30,824 nucleotides of DNA from Streptomyces flaveolus (GTDB lineage: Bacteria; Actinomycetota; Actinomycetes; Streptomycetales; Streptomycetaceae). The stretch covers positions 1 through 30,824 of the forward strand of contig NZ_JNWV01000062.1 of the NCBI RefSeq assembly GCF_000716535.1. Direction: 5' to 3'. Position numbers and translations under genes: made by a program. Positions 15,564 through 23,234 of the stretch are shown in pieces (within the stretch, counting starts at the first letter, position 1; every line of letters starts with the position of its first letter). The notes beneath the pieces are model-generated. The model made no database searches. It worked only from the letters and a program-made list of their open reading frames with translations, and was not told the origin of the DNA.

Positions 15564-16442
15564 ATGACGCTCACCATTCCCGGTTTCGACCAGGTCCGCC
15601 TGCCCGGCACGGACGGCGTGGAGCTGGCCGCCGCCGTCGGCGGCAGCGGCAGCCCGGTCGTGTTGCTGCACGGCTTTCCGCAGACCCACCTGATGTGGCG
15701 GCACGTCGCCGAGCGGCTCGCCGGCGAGCACACGGTGATCTGTCCCGACCTGCGTGGCTACGGCGCCAGCGACAAACCGGCGGCCACCGGCCCCGAGGTG
15801 TACTCCAAGCGCACCATGGCCGCCGATGTCGTCGCCCTGGCGGCGGCGCTCGGCCATGAGCGCTTCGCCCTGGTCGGCCACGACCGGGGCGCCCTGGTCG
15901 CCTTCCGGGCGGGACTTGACCATCCCGAGACCCTCACACACCTGGGCGTCCTCGACGTCGTGCCGACCCTGGACATGTGGAACGTCCTGCACGGTGCGCC
16001 GGCGGCGGTCGGCTACCACCTGTTCCTCATGGCGCAGCCTCCGGGACTGCCGGAGACGATGATCGCCAACAGCGCCGACGCCTACTTCGGCTCCTTCCTC
16101 GACACCTGGGCCAGGGACCCGGCCGCCATGCCGGAACCGGTCCGGGCCGCGTACCTGCGGGCGAGCGCCGCGGCCGTGCCGTCGATCGTCGCGGACTACC
16201 GGGCCTCGGCGGGCATCGACATCACGCACGACCAGGCGGACCAGGACGCCGGTTCCCAGCTGGCCATGCCCGTGACGGTCGTCCAGCAGGACTGGGGCGC
16301 GCGACTCGGCTACGACGCCGCCGCGGTCTGGCACGCGTGGGCGCCAGACCTGGACCACCGGCTCACGAGGGCGGGCCACTTCATGGCCGAGGAGGCGCCC
16401 GACGAGATCACGCAGGCGATCCGCGACCTGCTGCTCCGCTGA
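15564..16442 (+). CDS. Alpha/beta hydrolase (dehalogenase/epoxide-hydrolase-like)
   Basis: This 292-aa protein has the oxyanion motif LLHGFPQTHLMW near residue 35, the partner motif CPDLRGYGASDKP, and an aspartate nucleophile in VGHDRGALVAF near residue 105. The acid/base histidine is in RAGHFMAEEAP near residue 270. An aspartate nucleophile in GHDRG fits haloacetate dehalogenases and epoxide hydrolases. The halide-binding Trp next to the conserved His of fluoroacetate dehalogenases appears to be Leu here (GYHLFLMAQP), so defluorination is doubtful. The ATG at 15564 has AGGAAGGGG upstream. SARP-type repeats lie 60-95 bp upstream. Confidence 0.88.
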   Translation: MTLTIPGFDQVRLPGTDGVELAAAVGGSGSPVVLLHGFPQTHLMWRHVAERLAGEHTVICPDLRGYGASDKPAATGPEVYSKRTMAADVVALAAALGHERFALVGHDRGALVAFRAGLDHPETLTHLGVLDVVPTLDMWNVLHGAPAAVGYHLFLMAQPPGLPETMIANSADAYFGSFLDTWARDPAAMPEPVRAAYLRASAAAVPSIVADYRASAGIDITHDQADQDAGSQLAMPVTVVQQDWGARLGYDAAAVWHAWAPDLDHRLTRAGHFMAEEAPDEITQAIRDLLLR

Positions 16443-16749
16443 GCCCTCCACCCCGGCCACGGGAGGCGGCGGGCAAGCCCCGCGATCCGGCGACCGCTGA
16501 CCGGCCCGCCTCCCTACGGCCGCTGCCGCGGCCCGGGGAACACCAAGCGACGCTCAGCAGGGCGCGGCAGTGCCTCACGGGTGTACGACCGTATCCCTTC
16601 CGCTCCGCGGGCGGGTAGGCCGGGGCAGCGAGGGGGCGGCACCTGTTCCGGGCAGACCGATCGCCATGATGGCGTCGCGGACCGGGTGGGCGTCGGCGGG
16701 GAGGGCAGCTGATGAGCGCCGGGGAACCGGCCGTCCCCCCCGCACGCGG
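16443..16749. other. 307-bp gap, nothing convincing
   Basis: This lies between the convergent hydrolase and DUF1963 genes. Short GC-rich frames exist on both strands without start signals or known motifs. It probably contains the two transcription ends. Confidence 0.4.
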
Positions 16750-17571
16750 TCAGGCCATTTCGACGTAGCGATGGATCCGGTCGAAGCGCCGGGCCACCAA
16801 GTCCCGGCGGCGGATCACCCAGTGGGCCACGCCGGAGTCCAGTTCCGTGACATCGTCGCCGCACCTCCAGGTGGCCAGGAGAGCCCAGTCGTCGACGCCC
16901 TCCCCGTGGGCCGTACCACCCTGCTCGCGAGGGCCGGCCTCCTCGGGATCACGGGCGTAGTGGACGGGGTCGTTCTGGGGAGAGACCGGATGGCCGCCGA
17001 TCTGCAAGGCCCAGGAAGGACGGTAGCCGCCCACGTCTGCCCAGGCGTCGGCGAGTTCGTCGGCGAGTTCGAACTGCTCGTCCTCGGGGAACTCGCCCCA
17101 TCGGTCGAGGGCGAAGCTCTCCGGCATCTGCGCGCTCGGCTGGTGCCAGGCCGTGCGGAGCTCACGCGGCCGGTACGGCTCGCGCCAGCTGTGTTCGAGG
17201 GGGCTCGGGGTTGCAGGGGTCCCGGCGGGGACGTACAGCACGGCGTCGGACACCTGTTCCCCGATGCCGTGGACATCGGTGCCGGAGAAGAGGAGCAGGT
17301 GGCCGTCGGCGGGGAGTGGGAGGCCGGTGGCGTCCGGCGGGAGAGCCGCGAGGTCGACAGAGGCCACGAAGGGATCGGACGGCCTCGGCGCGCCGTGCGG
17401 CAGCAGGGGGTCGCCGCCGACCCGGGCCACGAGGGGACCGTCACTGCCCTCCGCCAAGTACACCGCCGGGCGGGCGACACGTATCCATTCCTCCACCTCC
17501 TCCGTCGGCAGCCCCCGGGATGCCGCCTCGGCCCGGAAGCGGTTCATTCTGTCCACGTTCGCGCCGGTCAC
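16750..17571 (-). CDS. DUF1963 (YwqG-like) protein
   Basis: This 273-aa protein shows features I associate with DUF1963: GDPLLPHGAPRPSDPFVASV near residue 55, a short FSGTDVHG strand, HSWREPYRPRELR in the middle, and ALQIGGHPVSPQND followed by DDWALLATWRC near the end. Family members are intracellular and of unknown function. GTG 17571 was chosen because an AGGGTGG lies about 6 nt upstream; ATG 17547 is an alternative. It has no operon partner. Confidence 0.75.
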   Translation of the reverse strand: MTGANVDRMNRFRAEAASRGLPTEEVEEWIRVARPAVYLAEGSDGPLVARVGGDPLLPHGAPRPSDPFVASVDLAALPPDATGLPLPADGHLLLFSGTDVHGIGEQVSDAVLYVPAGTPATPSPLEHSWREPYRPRELRTAWHQPSAQMPESFALDRWGEFPEDEQFELADELADAWADVGGYRPSWALQIGGHPVSPQNDPVHYARDPEEAGPREQGGTAHGEGVDDWALLATWRCGDDVTELDSGVAHWVIRRRDLVARRFDRIHRYVEMA

Positions 17572-17682
17572 CGGGCCACCCTAACGGGGTCATGGGCGGG
17601 CATCGGCAAAACCGAACTGGCTTGCAGGCAAGACAACTTGGCGCTCCTGATCTTTGAAACGTGATGTCGGCAGGGGCTGACG

Positions 17683-17790
17683 ATGGGTGATCGGCGCGGT
17701 ATGCCGGTTGTGAGACCTCCGCAAGGTGGCGGGCTGACGCCCGAACGGCAGGCGTTTTGCGAGCGGATCCGGCTGGGGCCCGCCGAGTGA
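17683..17790 (+). pseudogene. IS630-family transposase N-terminal relic, 35 codons
   Basis: The product MGDRRGMPVVRPPQGGGLTP runs into ERQAFCERIRL. This resembles the start of Streptomyces IS630-type transposases (RYAQGGGLT … R.R.RIRL..AE). It stops at a TGA where the family would continue with its helix-turn-helix. The DNA just upstream (about 17630-17680) may be the IS left end. Confidence 0.55.
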
Positions 17791-18004
17791 TTCGCTGCCC
17801 ATTCCTCCGGCCCACACGCTGACCACCCACCCGGTCCTGCTGCGGGCCGGGCTCCTCGACGAGGCTGACAAGCCCATGCGGTTCGCCGTCTGCGACCAGC
17901 CGATCCGCACTCCGTACATCACAGCTCCGGTGCCGCCGCCTCGGGCACCGCGCCAGTGCGCGGACTGCTACGCCTGGATTGCCTGGTTCAGCCCTGGAGG
18001 GTGA
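17786..18004 (+). other. Possible C-terminal gene fragment with Cys pairs
   Basis: An open frame with no start, overlapping the end of the IS630 relic, reads PIPPAHTLTTHPVLLRAGLL, later MRFAVCDQPIRTPYIT and PRQCADCYAWIAWF. The composition and third-base bias look coding. The single Cys and later CxxC could bind a metal. Its last 17 bp overlap the 3' end of the epoxide hydrolase gene on the opposite strand. I do not recognise the family. It may be what remains after the IS630 element removed the 5' end. Confidence 0.35.
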
Positions 18005-18974
18005 CGAGCCAGTCGGTCAGCAGGCGGTTGACCTCGTCGGGGCGCTCTTGCTGGATCCAGTGGCCGCAGCCGTCCAGGAGGTGGGAGGCCGACAGGCCGG
18101 GGAGGGTGGTGGGGTAGGTGTCGATGGCGTCGGACATCCAGGTGGTGGAGGCGTCCAGGGCGCCGCCGACGAACAGGGACGGCTGCAGAATCGGGGCTCC
18201 GCGGTGCGGGGCAAGGTCCTCCCAGTCTCGGTCCATGTTGCGGTAGCGGTTGAGTGCGCCGGTGATCCCTGTGCGCTCGAACTCCCCGGCGTAGACGTCG
18301 AGGTCGTCCTCGCTCAGCCAGGCCGGGAGGACCCCCGTGGGGAAGCGGTCGCGCAGCCGGCCGCCACGGGTGACGAAGTGCGGGTCGGGCTCGCCCTGGG
18401 CGGGCATGGTGTCGGCGGACAGGGCCGCGTAGAAGCCCGCGAGCCAGCCCCGGACGTCGGGCTCGATCTCCGCCTCGGCGCGGCCGGGCTCTTGGAAGTA
18501 GGAGACGTAGAACTCCTGCTCGGGGCCGCCGATCCGGCGGAAGATGTCGGTGGGGCGGGGGCCGCCGGGCGGCGCGTAGGGGACGCTCAGCAGGCCGACG
18601 GCGCGGAAGACCTCGGGGCGGAGCATGGCGGAGGCGGCGGCGATGTTGGATCCCCAGTCGTGGCCGACGACCACCGCGCTTTCCTCGCCGAGGGCACGTA
18701 CGACGGCGACGTTGTCCTCCACCAGATCGAGCATTCGGTAGGCGTCGGTCGCCTCCGGCTTGGAGGAGCGGCCGTAACCGCGCACGTCGATCGCCACCGC
18801 CCGGTAGCCGGCCGCGGCGAGGGCCGGGAGCTGGCGGCGCCAGGAGTACCAGGACTCGGGAAAGCCGTGCACGAGCAGGACCAGCGGGCCGGTGCCCTGC
18901 TCGACCAGGTGCAGGCGCCCGGCCGGGGCCTCCACGGTGCGGTGGCGGAGCTCGGCGGTCGGCTCGGGCTGCAT
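17988..18974 (-). CDS. Epoxide-hydrolase-like alpha/beta hydrolase
   Basis: This 328-aa protein matches soluble epoxide hydrolases: oxyanion motif LLVHGFPESWYSW, IDVRGYGRSSKP, the Asp nucleophile in VVVGHDWGSNIA, a cap region with FYVSYFQEPGRAE, and the catalytic histidine in LLDGCGHWIQQERP at the end. It should open epoxides to diols via an ester intermediate. ATG 18974 has AAGGAGAAG immediately upstream at good spacing. It is divergent from an XRE-cupin regulator with dyads between them, so control by that regulator is likely. Confidence 0.9.
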   Translation of the reverse strand: MQPEPTAELRHRTVEAPAGRLHLVEQGTGPLVLLVHGFPESWYSWRRQLPALAAAGYRAVAIDVRGYGRSSKPEATDAYRMLDLVEDNVAVVRALGEESAVVVGHDWGSNIAAASAMLRPEVFRAVGLLSVPYAPPGGPRPTDIFRRIGGPEQEFYVSYFQEPGRAEAEIEPDVRGWLAGFYAALSADTMPAQGEPDPHFVTRGGRLRDRFPTGVLPAWLSEDDLDVYAGEFERTGITGALNRYRNMDRDWEDLAPHRGAPILQPSLFVGGALDASTTWMSDAIDTYPTTLPGLSASHLLDGCGHWIQQERPDEVNRLLTDWLVTLQG

Positions 18975-19049
18975 GGGCTTCTCCTTGGTTCGCGGCGACG
19001 CGGCTACCCATCGATCATGCGGCGCAGCACCCGCCCGGCGCGATCAGCC

Positions 19050-19070
19050 TTGCCGTTCTGGCAACCTTGC
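19050..19070. promoter_or_regulatory. Candidate operator, TTGC/GCAA half-sites
   Basis: TTGCC-N5-GGCAA (19050-19064) overlaps GCAA-CC-TTGC (19061-19070), giving three alternating half-sites. It lies 44 bp before the XRE-cupin start and about 75 bp before the divergent hydrolase, so one regulator could control both. Confidence 0.45.
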
Positions 19071-19113
19071 AGGACAGAGCGGTGGATCGGCACGGCAAGG
19101 AGGAGCGTGAAAG

Positions 19114-19743
19114 GTGGCAGCCGACGACGTGGACGGCACGCTGGCCGCGATGGGGCCCAGGTTGCGGGCCGCGCGCGAACACCACGGCGCGACGCTCGCC
19201 GGTGTCAGCTGCGCGACCGGCATCTCGCCCAGCACGCTGTCCCGGATCGAGACCGGCCGACGCAAGCCCACCCTGGAGGTGCTGCTGCAGCTCTCGAAGG
19301 AGTACGGCGTCTCCCTGGACGAGCTGGCCGGCACGGCACCCGCCCCCGCGGCCAAGCCGCGCGCTACGGCGCCGCTGAGCTTCGGCGACGACAAGGCGGT
19401 GCTGCCGTTGACCCGGTACGTCGGCGGCCTGCACGCCCACAAGCACGTCCTGCCCGCCCTCAAGGACCCGCCCGCGCGGCCCCGGCAGGTCTCCCACGAC
19501 GGCTACGAGTGGCTGTGCGTCCTGTACGGACGACTGTGGCTGGTGCTCGGCGACCAAGACCTCATCCTGACCCCCGGGGACGTCACCGAGTTCGACACCC
19601 GCACCCCGCACGGAGTGGCGAACGCCAGCGCCAGCGGTCCGGTCGAGTACCTGGTCATGTTCGGACCGCAGGGCGAGCGCCTACGGCCGCGCACCCCTCC
19701 AAGCGCTGCTCGCGGGACCGGTGACGGAAAGGCTGCTGAGTGA
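19114..19743 (+). CDS. XRE-family regulator with cupin domain
   Basis: This 209-aa protein has an N-terminal Cro/C1 helix-turn-helix (residues about 10-65, with GISPSTLSRIETGRRKPTLE) and a C-terminal cupin-2 barrel (about 125-195, with YEWLCVLYGRLWLVLGDQD and LTPGDVTEFDTRTPHGVANA). Members sense a small molecule in the cupin pocket and control adjacent metabolic genes. GTG 19114 follows AAGGAGGAG (19097-19105). It is divergent from the epoxide hydrolase. Downstream on the same strand are amidohydrolase-like and nitrilase fragments that may once have been targets. Confidence 0.9.
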   Translation: MAADDVDGTLAAMGPRLRAAREHHGATLAGVSCATGISPSTLSRIETGRRKPTLEVLLQLSKEYGVSLDELAGTAPAPAAKPRATAPLSFGDDKAVLPLTRYVGGLHAHKHVLPALKDPPARPRQVSHDGYEWLCVLYGRLWLVLGDQDLILTPGDVTEFDTRTPHGVANASASGPVEYLVMFGPQGERLRPRTPPSAARGTGDGKAAE

Positions 19744-19772
19744 GCGGCTGTGACAAGCTGAGTGCCTTGCCG

Positions 19773-19868
19773 GTGACAACCACGCTGCTTCGTTCGGTCT
19801 CATTGGACGGCGCCCGCGCCACCGGACTGTCGGACGTGGAAATCGATGACATGGACGTGGATTTTTGA
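19773..19868 (+). pseudogene. Possible amidohydrolase N-terminal stub, 31 codons
   Basis: From GTG 19773 the product reads VTTTLLRSVSLDGARATGL, then SDVEIDD, and ends in DMDVDF. The beginning resembles the first strand of cytosine-deaminase-type amidohydrolases (LLR.V.LDG…DV.I.DG.I). If so, the gene was cut right after the second strand. The assignment is weak because the fragment is short. Confidence 0.3.
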
Positions 19869-19910
19869 GGAGGGGCCCGATGGCACGCTCCGGATCAGCG
19901 GCGTGGCGTC

Positions 19911-20321
19911 ATGCGTGAAGGACTGCGGCTGGCGGTTGCGCAGAGCACGGTGCCCGAAGACCCGACCGACTCCGCGAACCTGCGCGCCAGCGGAACGGAG
20001 ATCCGGCGGCTGATGCGGGAAGCCAGCGCCGCCGGCGCCAGGCTGGTGCAGTTCCCGGAAGGCGCCATCACCTACCCCGGCAAGCATGCGATGTCCTCCG
20101 GCCCGCCCGGCCCGCTCGCGGCCGCGGACTGGAGCCGCGTCGACCGGAGTGTCATGCGCGGCCAGGCGCAATCGGTCGCCGACCTGGCCGGGGAGCTGGA
20201 ACTGTGGGTGGTCTTCGGCTCACTCCACCCCCTGACGCCGCCTCACCGGCCGCACAACAGCCTGTACGTCGTCTCCGACGAAGGTGCGCTCGTCGCCCGT
20301 TACGACAAGCGCTACCTGTCC
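19911..20321 (+). pseudogene. Nitrilase-superfamily amidohydrolase, truncated
   Basis: The first 137 codons look like a carbon-nitrogen hydrolase: LRLAVAQSTVPEDP at the start, the catalytic Glu in LVQFPEGAITYPGK, and the catalytic Lys in ARYDKRYLS. The family continues with a TPG segment and the catalytic Cys, but here similarity ends exactly after YLS and the sequence changes to unrelated DNA. Without the Cys it cannot be active. The open frame runs on for another 470 codons, but that is a read-through of unrelated fragments. A 12-codon frame (ATG 19880) with a good ribosome binding site overlaps the start. Confidence 0.72.
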
Positions 20322-20352
20322 GTGGCGCGTCGACCAGCCGGCATCCGGTCCT

Positions 20353-20485
20353 ACCGCTGCGGAGCCGTCCGAGGCGGACCTCAGGGTCCTCCGCGTCCCT
20401 CTGCCCGAAGCCGTCGCCGCCGTACGCGAGCGCCGGCTCCGCTGCGCTCCCAAGCGCCGCACTGGTTCTGTCGCCGGCGGGCTGA
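20353..20485 (+). pseudogene. Possible Nudix hydrolase C-terminal fragment, frameshifted
   Basis: Codons from 20353 read TAAEPSEADLRVLRVPLPEA, then VAAVRERRLRCAP. A one-base shift then gives SAALVLSPAG and a TGA. The pattern EADL..V.VPL.EAV..V..GRL..AP.A resembles the end of ADP-ribose-pyrophosphatase-type Nudix proteins. The Nudix box itself is absent. Assignment is by pattern only. Confidence 0.35.
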
Positions 20486-20786
20486 GTCGGCCGTCCGCCG
20501 GGGCGGACCCGACTCCAGGGACCCCGGCACAACTCACCGCATAACCGGCCCGTCCCCGTGTACGGCACCGACGGTCCGCCTCCACGCCCCGGGCCATCGT
20601 CCGGGCCGCCGCGGCGCCGCCCCCAAAACCGGATGGAGGGGCGGTGCCATTGTCGATCAGGTGATGCCCTCATGCCCTCAGGAGATGCGGGCCACAAGTC
20701 GGCCACCGCCCAACTGGGCTGCAACGCAGGCGATGCCGCTGGCGAGAAAGCCGCCGTCGAAGTTGCCTGCCGTCCGGCCCCATGCG
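20486..20786. other. 301-bp gap of rearranged DNA, no gene seen
   Basis: No domain or start signal is recognisable on either strand. A minus-strand peptide (NFDGGFLASGIACVAAQLGG) around 20700-20770 looks protein-like but has no start and cannot be assigned. The stretch joins the Nudix-like fragment to the transposase fragment. Confidence 0.35.
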
Positions 20787-21225
20787 TCGCCAGTCGACAG
20801 GGGCCGGGCCGGCTCCAAGCATCACCTGATCCCCGACGGGCACGGCACCCCGCTCGCGGTCCTCCTCACTGGCGGCAACCGCAACGACGTCACCCAACTG
20901 CTGCCACTGCTGGACGCTGTCCCGCCCGTCCACGGCCGCTCGGGACGCCCCAGACGCAGGCCGGACTCACTGTTCGCCGACCGCGGCTACGACCACGACA
21001 TCTACCGCGACCAGGTCCGTGCCCGCGGCATCGTCCCCGCCATCGCCCGCCGCGGCATCCGGCACGGCACCGGCCTGGACACCTACCGTTGGGTGATCGA
21101 GCGGACCTTCGCCTGGCTCCACGGCTTCCGCCGCCTCCGCGTCCGCTGGGAACGCCGAGCCGACATCCACGAAGCCTTCCTCAAGCTGGCCTGCTGTCCA
21201 CCGACAACTCAACTCATTCTGTTAG
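20787..21225 (+). pseudogene. IS5-family transposase C-terminal fragment
   Basis: The product reads SPVDRGRAGSKHHLIPDGHG, then TGGNRNDVTQLLPLLDAVPP, FADRGYDHDIY, and VIERTFAWLHGFRRLRVRWE. It is colinear with the transposase at 7941-8709 (same blocks GSKHHLI, DVTQLLPLLDAVP, ADRGYD, ERAFAWLHHF) but is clearly a diverged relative. The N-terminal half, including the first catalytic Asp, is missing. The second Asp and the Glu are present. The right end is near CATTCTGTTAG (21215-21225). Confidence 0.85.
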
Positions 21226-21363
21226 CCGTTGTTAGACGCCATTTCAGTCGGCGTGATCTTGCGGCAGTCCGGGATGATGACTGCCGCGCCTATCGAGCGG
21301 ACGGGCGGCGCGGTTCCTTTCGGCACTGCGCCCGGAGTCTCAGGCCTGCACTCGAAGACTGGC

Positions 21364-21600
21364 TCAGAACAAGGTGTCGGTGTTCTCGGTGGGTGGCGGG
21401 GCGGGCCTGCGGGTGCGGCGGGGACGCTCGGGCTTGGGGTCTTTCCCGAACAGTGCTTGTGTCCCGCATTCGTCGGGCACGGCGGGGACGGGCCGGCACA
21501 CGGCCGCGTCGGTCAGGTCGACCAGGTCGAGCGGGGCGGAGTCGTCGAAGTCGGCGCGCTGCATACGGGTCCAGTCGCGACCCCGGGTTATGTCGGTCAC
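21364..21600 (-). CDS. Uncharacterised 78-aa actinobacterial protein
   Basis: GTG 21600 has AGGAGA 7 nt upstream. The product begins VTDITRGRDWTRMQRADFDD, with an acidic LDLVDLTDAA stretch, a region with two cysteines (VCRPVPAVPDECG), a basic proline-rich tail (PKPERPRRTRRPAPP) and a TDTLF end. It is soluble and small, with no known domain. From memory, very similar small proteins occur in many streptomycetes as hypothetical proteins. No neighbour suggests a role. Confidence 0.65.
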   Translation of the reverse strand: MTDITRGRDWTRMQRADFDDSAPLDLVDLTDAAVCRPVPAVPDECGTQALFGKDPKPERPRRTRRPAPPPTENTDTLF

Positions 21601-22120
21601 TGGCGGTCTCCTGTCTGCGTTCGGGGGCCGTGTCACGGTTGTCGTGGCCCAGCGCACCGGCCCGGGGTGTCCCTCCATCCTTCTGCCCACATGACGGTCC
21701 CCGGATCGCGCCTCACCGACGACGTACGGTACGTGCCTCCTGTCGGCCCTGAGGACGTCGCGGCCCTGTACGACGCAGGTCGGAGGGCGGACGTGGCCGC
21801 TCTCGGAGAGGGCACCAGTGCCGGACCCGGTCCGGCGTTCCGCCGGCCCGCACGCCGGGCTCCGCTGCCCCGCCGGTACGGGACCGCCTCTCCACGGGTG
21901 GGATCGGCGGAAAGCCGGGCAGCCGCGGTTCGCACGCCCTCGCGTCCCTGGCGTTCATGGCCGCCCCCGCCGCTGACGCGTGGCCCCGCACACGACCGCA
22001 CGGGGACCCGGTTCTGTCGGCCCACTTCGTGTCCTACGGGCCGGCACTCCGGCGCCCCGCCCGGCCGCGTCGTGAACCCGTGCTGTCGAGCAGGCCCGCA
22101 AGGCGTGTGCGAAGGCGAGG
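21601..22120. other. 520-bp gap, no convincing gene
   Basis: A plus-strand frame from ATG 21691 (MTVPGSRLTDDVRYVPPVGP, then EDVAALYDAGRRADVAAL) looks protein-like for about 45 codons and then turns arginine-rich, so it may be a degraded gene start. I see no domain and no good ribosome binding site. The remainder is featureless. Confidence 0.35.
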
Positions 22121-23107
22121 TCACGCTTCGATGTCGACGACGACCTTGCCGTCGGCCGTGCCGCTCTCCACGGCCTGGTGGGCTTCCGCCACCGTGGCGA
22201 GGCCGTAGCGGGTCTCGTCCAGCAGCGGACGCAGCCTGCCCTCGTCCACCAGCGCCGCGGCTTCGCGCAGGATCTCACCGTGATGCTCGCGGCCCTCGCC
22301 CGTCAGCATCGGCAGCAGCGTGAAGACGCCCGAGTAGGTGGCTCCCCGGAACGACAGGGGTGCCAGCGCATGGGTGCCCCAGCCCAGCGAGCTGACCACA
22401 TGACCGGTGTAGGTGCGCACCGCCTCGAAGGAGGCGTCCAGGACCGCGCCGCCCACGGTGTCGTAGACGATGTCGAACCCGGCGCCGCCGGTGTGCTCGG
22501 CGACGTACCTCTCCACGGGCACCTTGGTGTAGTCGATCGGTACCGCCCCCAGGCGGCGGACGAGCGGTGCCCTGGCACCCGATGCGGTCGCGAACACCTC
22601 CGCGCCGCGGGCCGCGGCGATCTGGACCGCGACGCTGCCCACGCCGCCGGCGCCGCCGTGCACCAGAACCTTCTGACCGGCCCGCACGCCGGCCCGGTCC
22701 ACCAGGCCCTCCCAAGCCGTGATCACGGCCAGCGGCAGCGCGGCTGCCTCACGCATCGACAGCGTGGCCGGCTTGTGAGCCAGCAGGCGCGCGTCGACCG
22801 CCGCGAACTCCGCGAGCGAGCCCTGTAGGTCACCGACGCCTCCGGTCAGGCCGTACACCTCGTCGCCCACCGCGAAGCCGTCCACTCCGGGCCCCGTCTC
22901 CACCACCCGGCCGGCCAGGTCCATGCCGAGTACCGCCGGGGGCTGCACGCGGGCGTGCGCCGCCCGGCCCGCCCTGATCTTCGTGTCCAGCGGATTCACT
23001 CCGCTGGCATGGATCCGCACCAGCACCTGCCCTTCCCTGGGCGTCGGCCGGTCGATCTCCCGCAACTCGAGCGGACCGGCGAACTCCTCGAACACCACGG
23101 CACGCAT
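22121..23107 (-). CDS. Zinc-less MDR oxidoreductase (quinone-oxidoreductase type)
   Basis: This 328-aa protein has the MDR N-terminal domain (MRAVVFEEFAGPLELREID; GVNPLDTKIRAG; VLGMDLAGRVVETGPG) and a Rossmann domain with VLVHGGAGGVGSVAVQIAAA near residue 145. The catalytic and structural cysteines of zinc alcohol dehydrogenases are missing, which is typical of NADPH:quinone oxidoreductases. It should reduce quinones or enones with NADPH. ATG 23107 has GAGGGA about 10 nt upstream; GTG 23125 is an alternative. A TetR gene is divergent, and two copies of one dyad lie in the gap. Confidence 0.9.
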   Translation of the reverse strand: MRAVVFEEFAGPLELREIDRPTPREGQVLVRIHASGVNPLDTKIRAGRAAHARVQPPAVLGMDLAGRVVETGPGVDGFAVGDEVYGLTGGVGDLQGSLAEFAAVDARLLAHKPATLSMREAAALPLAVITAWEGLVDRAGVRAGQKVLVHGGAGGVGSVAVQIAAARGAEVFATASGARAPLVRRLGAVPIDYTKVPVERYVAEHTGGAGFDIVYDTVGGAVLDASFEAVRTYTGHVVSSLGWGTHALAPLSFRGATYSGVFTLLPMLTGEGREHHGEILREAAALVDEGRLRPLLDETRYGLATVAEAHQAVESGTADGKVVVDIEA

Positions 23108-23162
23108 CACAGCATCATCCCTCACACGTCGTTCGCGGCAACGGGAAGCCGCCGCTAATCGA

Positions 23163-23179
23163 ACAGACTAGTCCGTCTG
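23163..23179 (+). promoter_or_regulatory. TetR-type operator, copy 1
   Basis: ACAGACTAGTCCGT (23163-23176) continues to CTG, making CAGAC-N6-GTCTG with ACTAGT at its centre. It lies about 56 bp upstream of the oxidoreductase start. The 14-mer recurs as its exact reverse complement at 23216-23229. Confidence 0.68.
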
Positions 23180-23215
23180 ATTAAGGGCTGCAACGGCTAC
23201 CGGGCGGCGATCGGA

Positions 23216-23229
23216 ACGGACTAGTCTGT
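23216..23229 (-). promoter_or_regulatory. TetR-type operator, copy 2
   Basis: ACGGACTAGTCTGT is the exact reverse complement of 23163-23176. It ends 5 bp before the TetR start codon, so binding there would block the regulator's own expression. Confidence 0.68.
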
Positions 23230-23234
23230 CTTGT

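Noticed and set aside
15564..16442. Fluoroacetate dehalogenase
   Set aside because: The nucleophile context fits, but the halide-binding Trp appears to be Leu, so only a general alpha/beta hydrolase call is safe.
19911..21752. 613-aa protein joining nitrilase and transposase
   Set aside because: Nitrilase similarity stops at codon 137 and the transposase part starts mid-family, so this is read-through of fragments.
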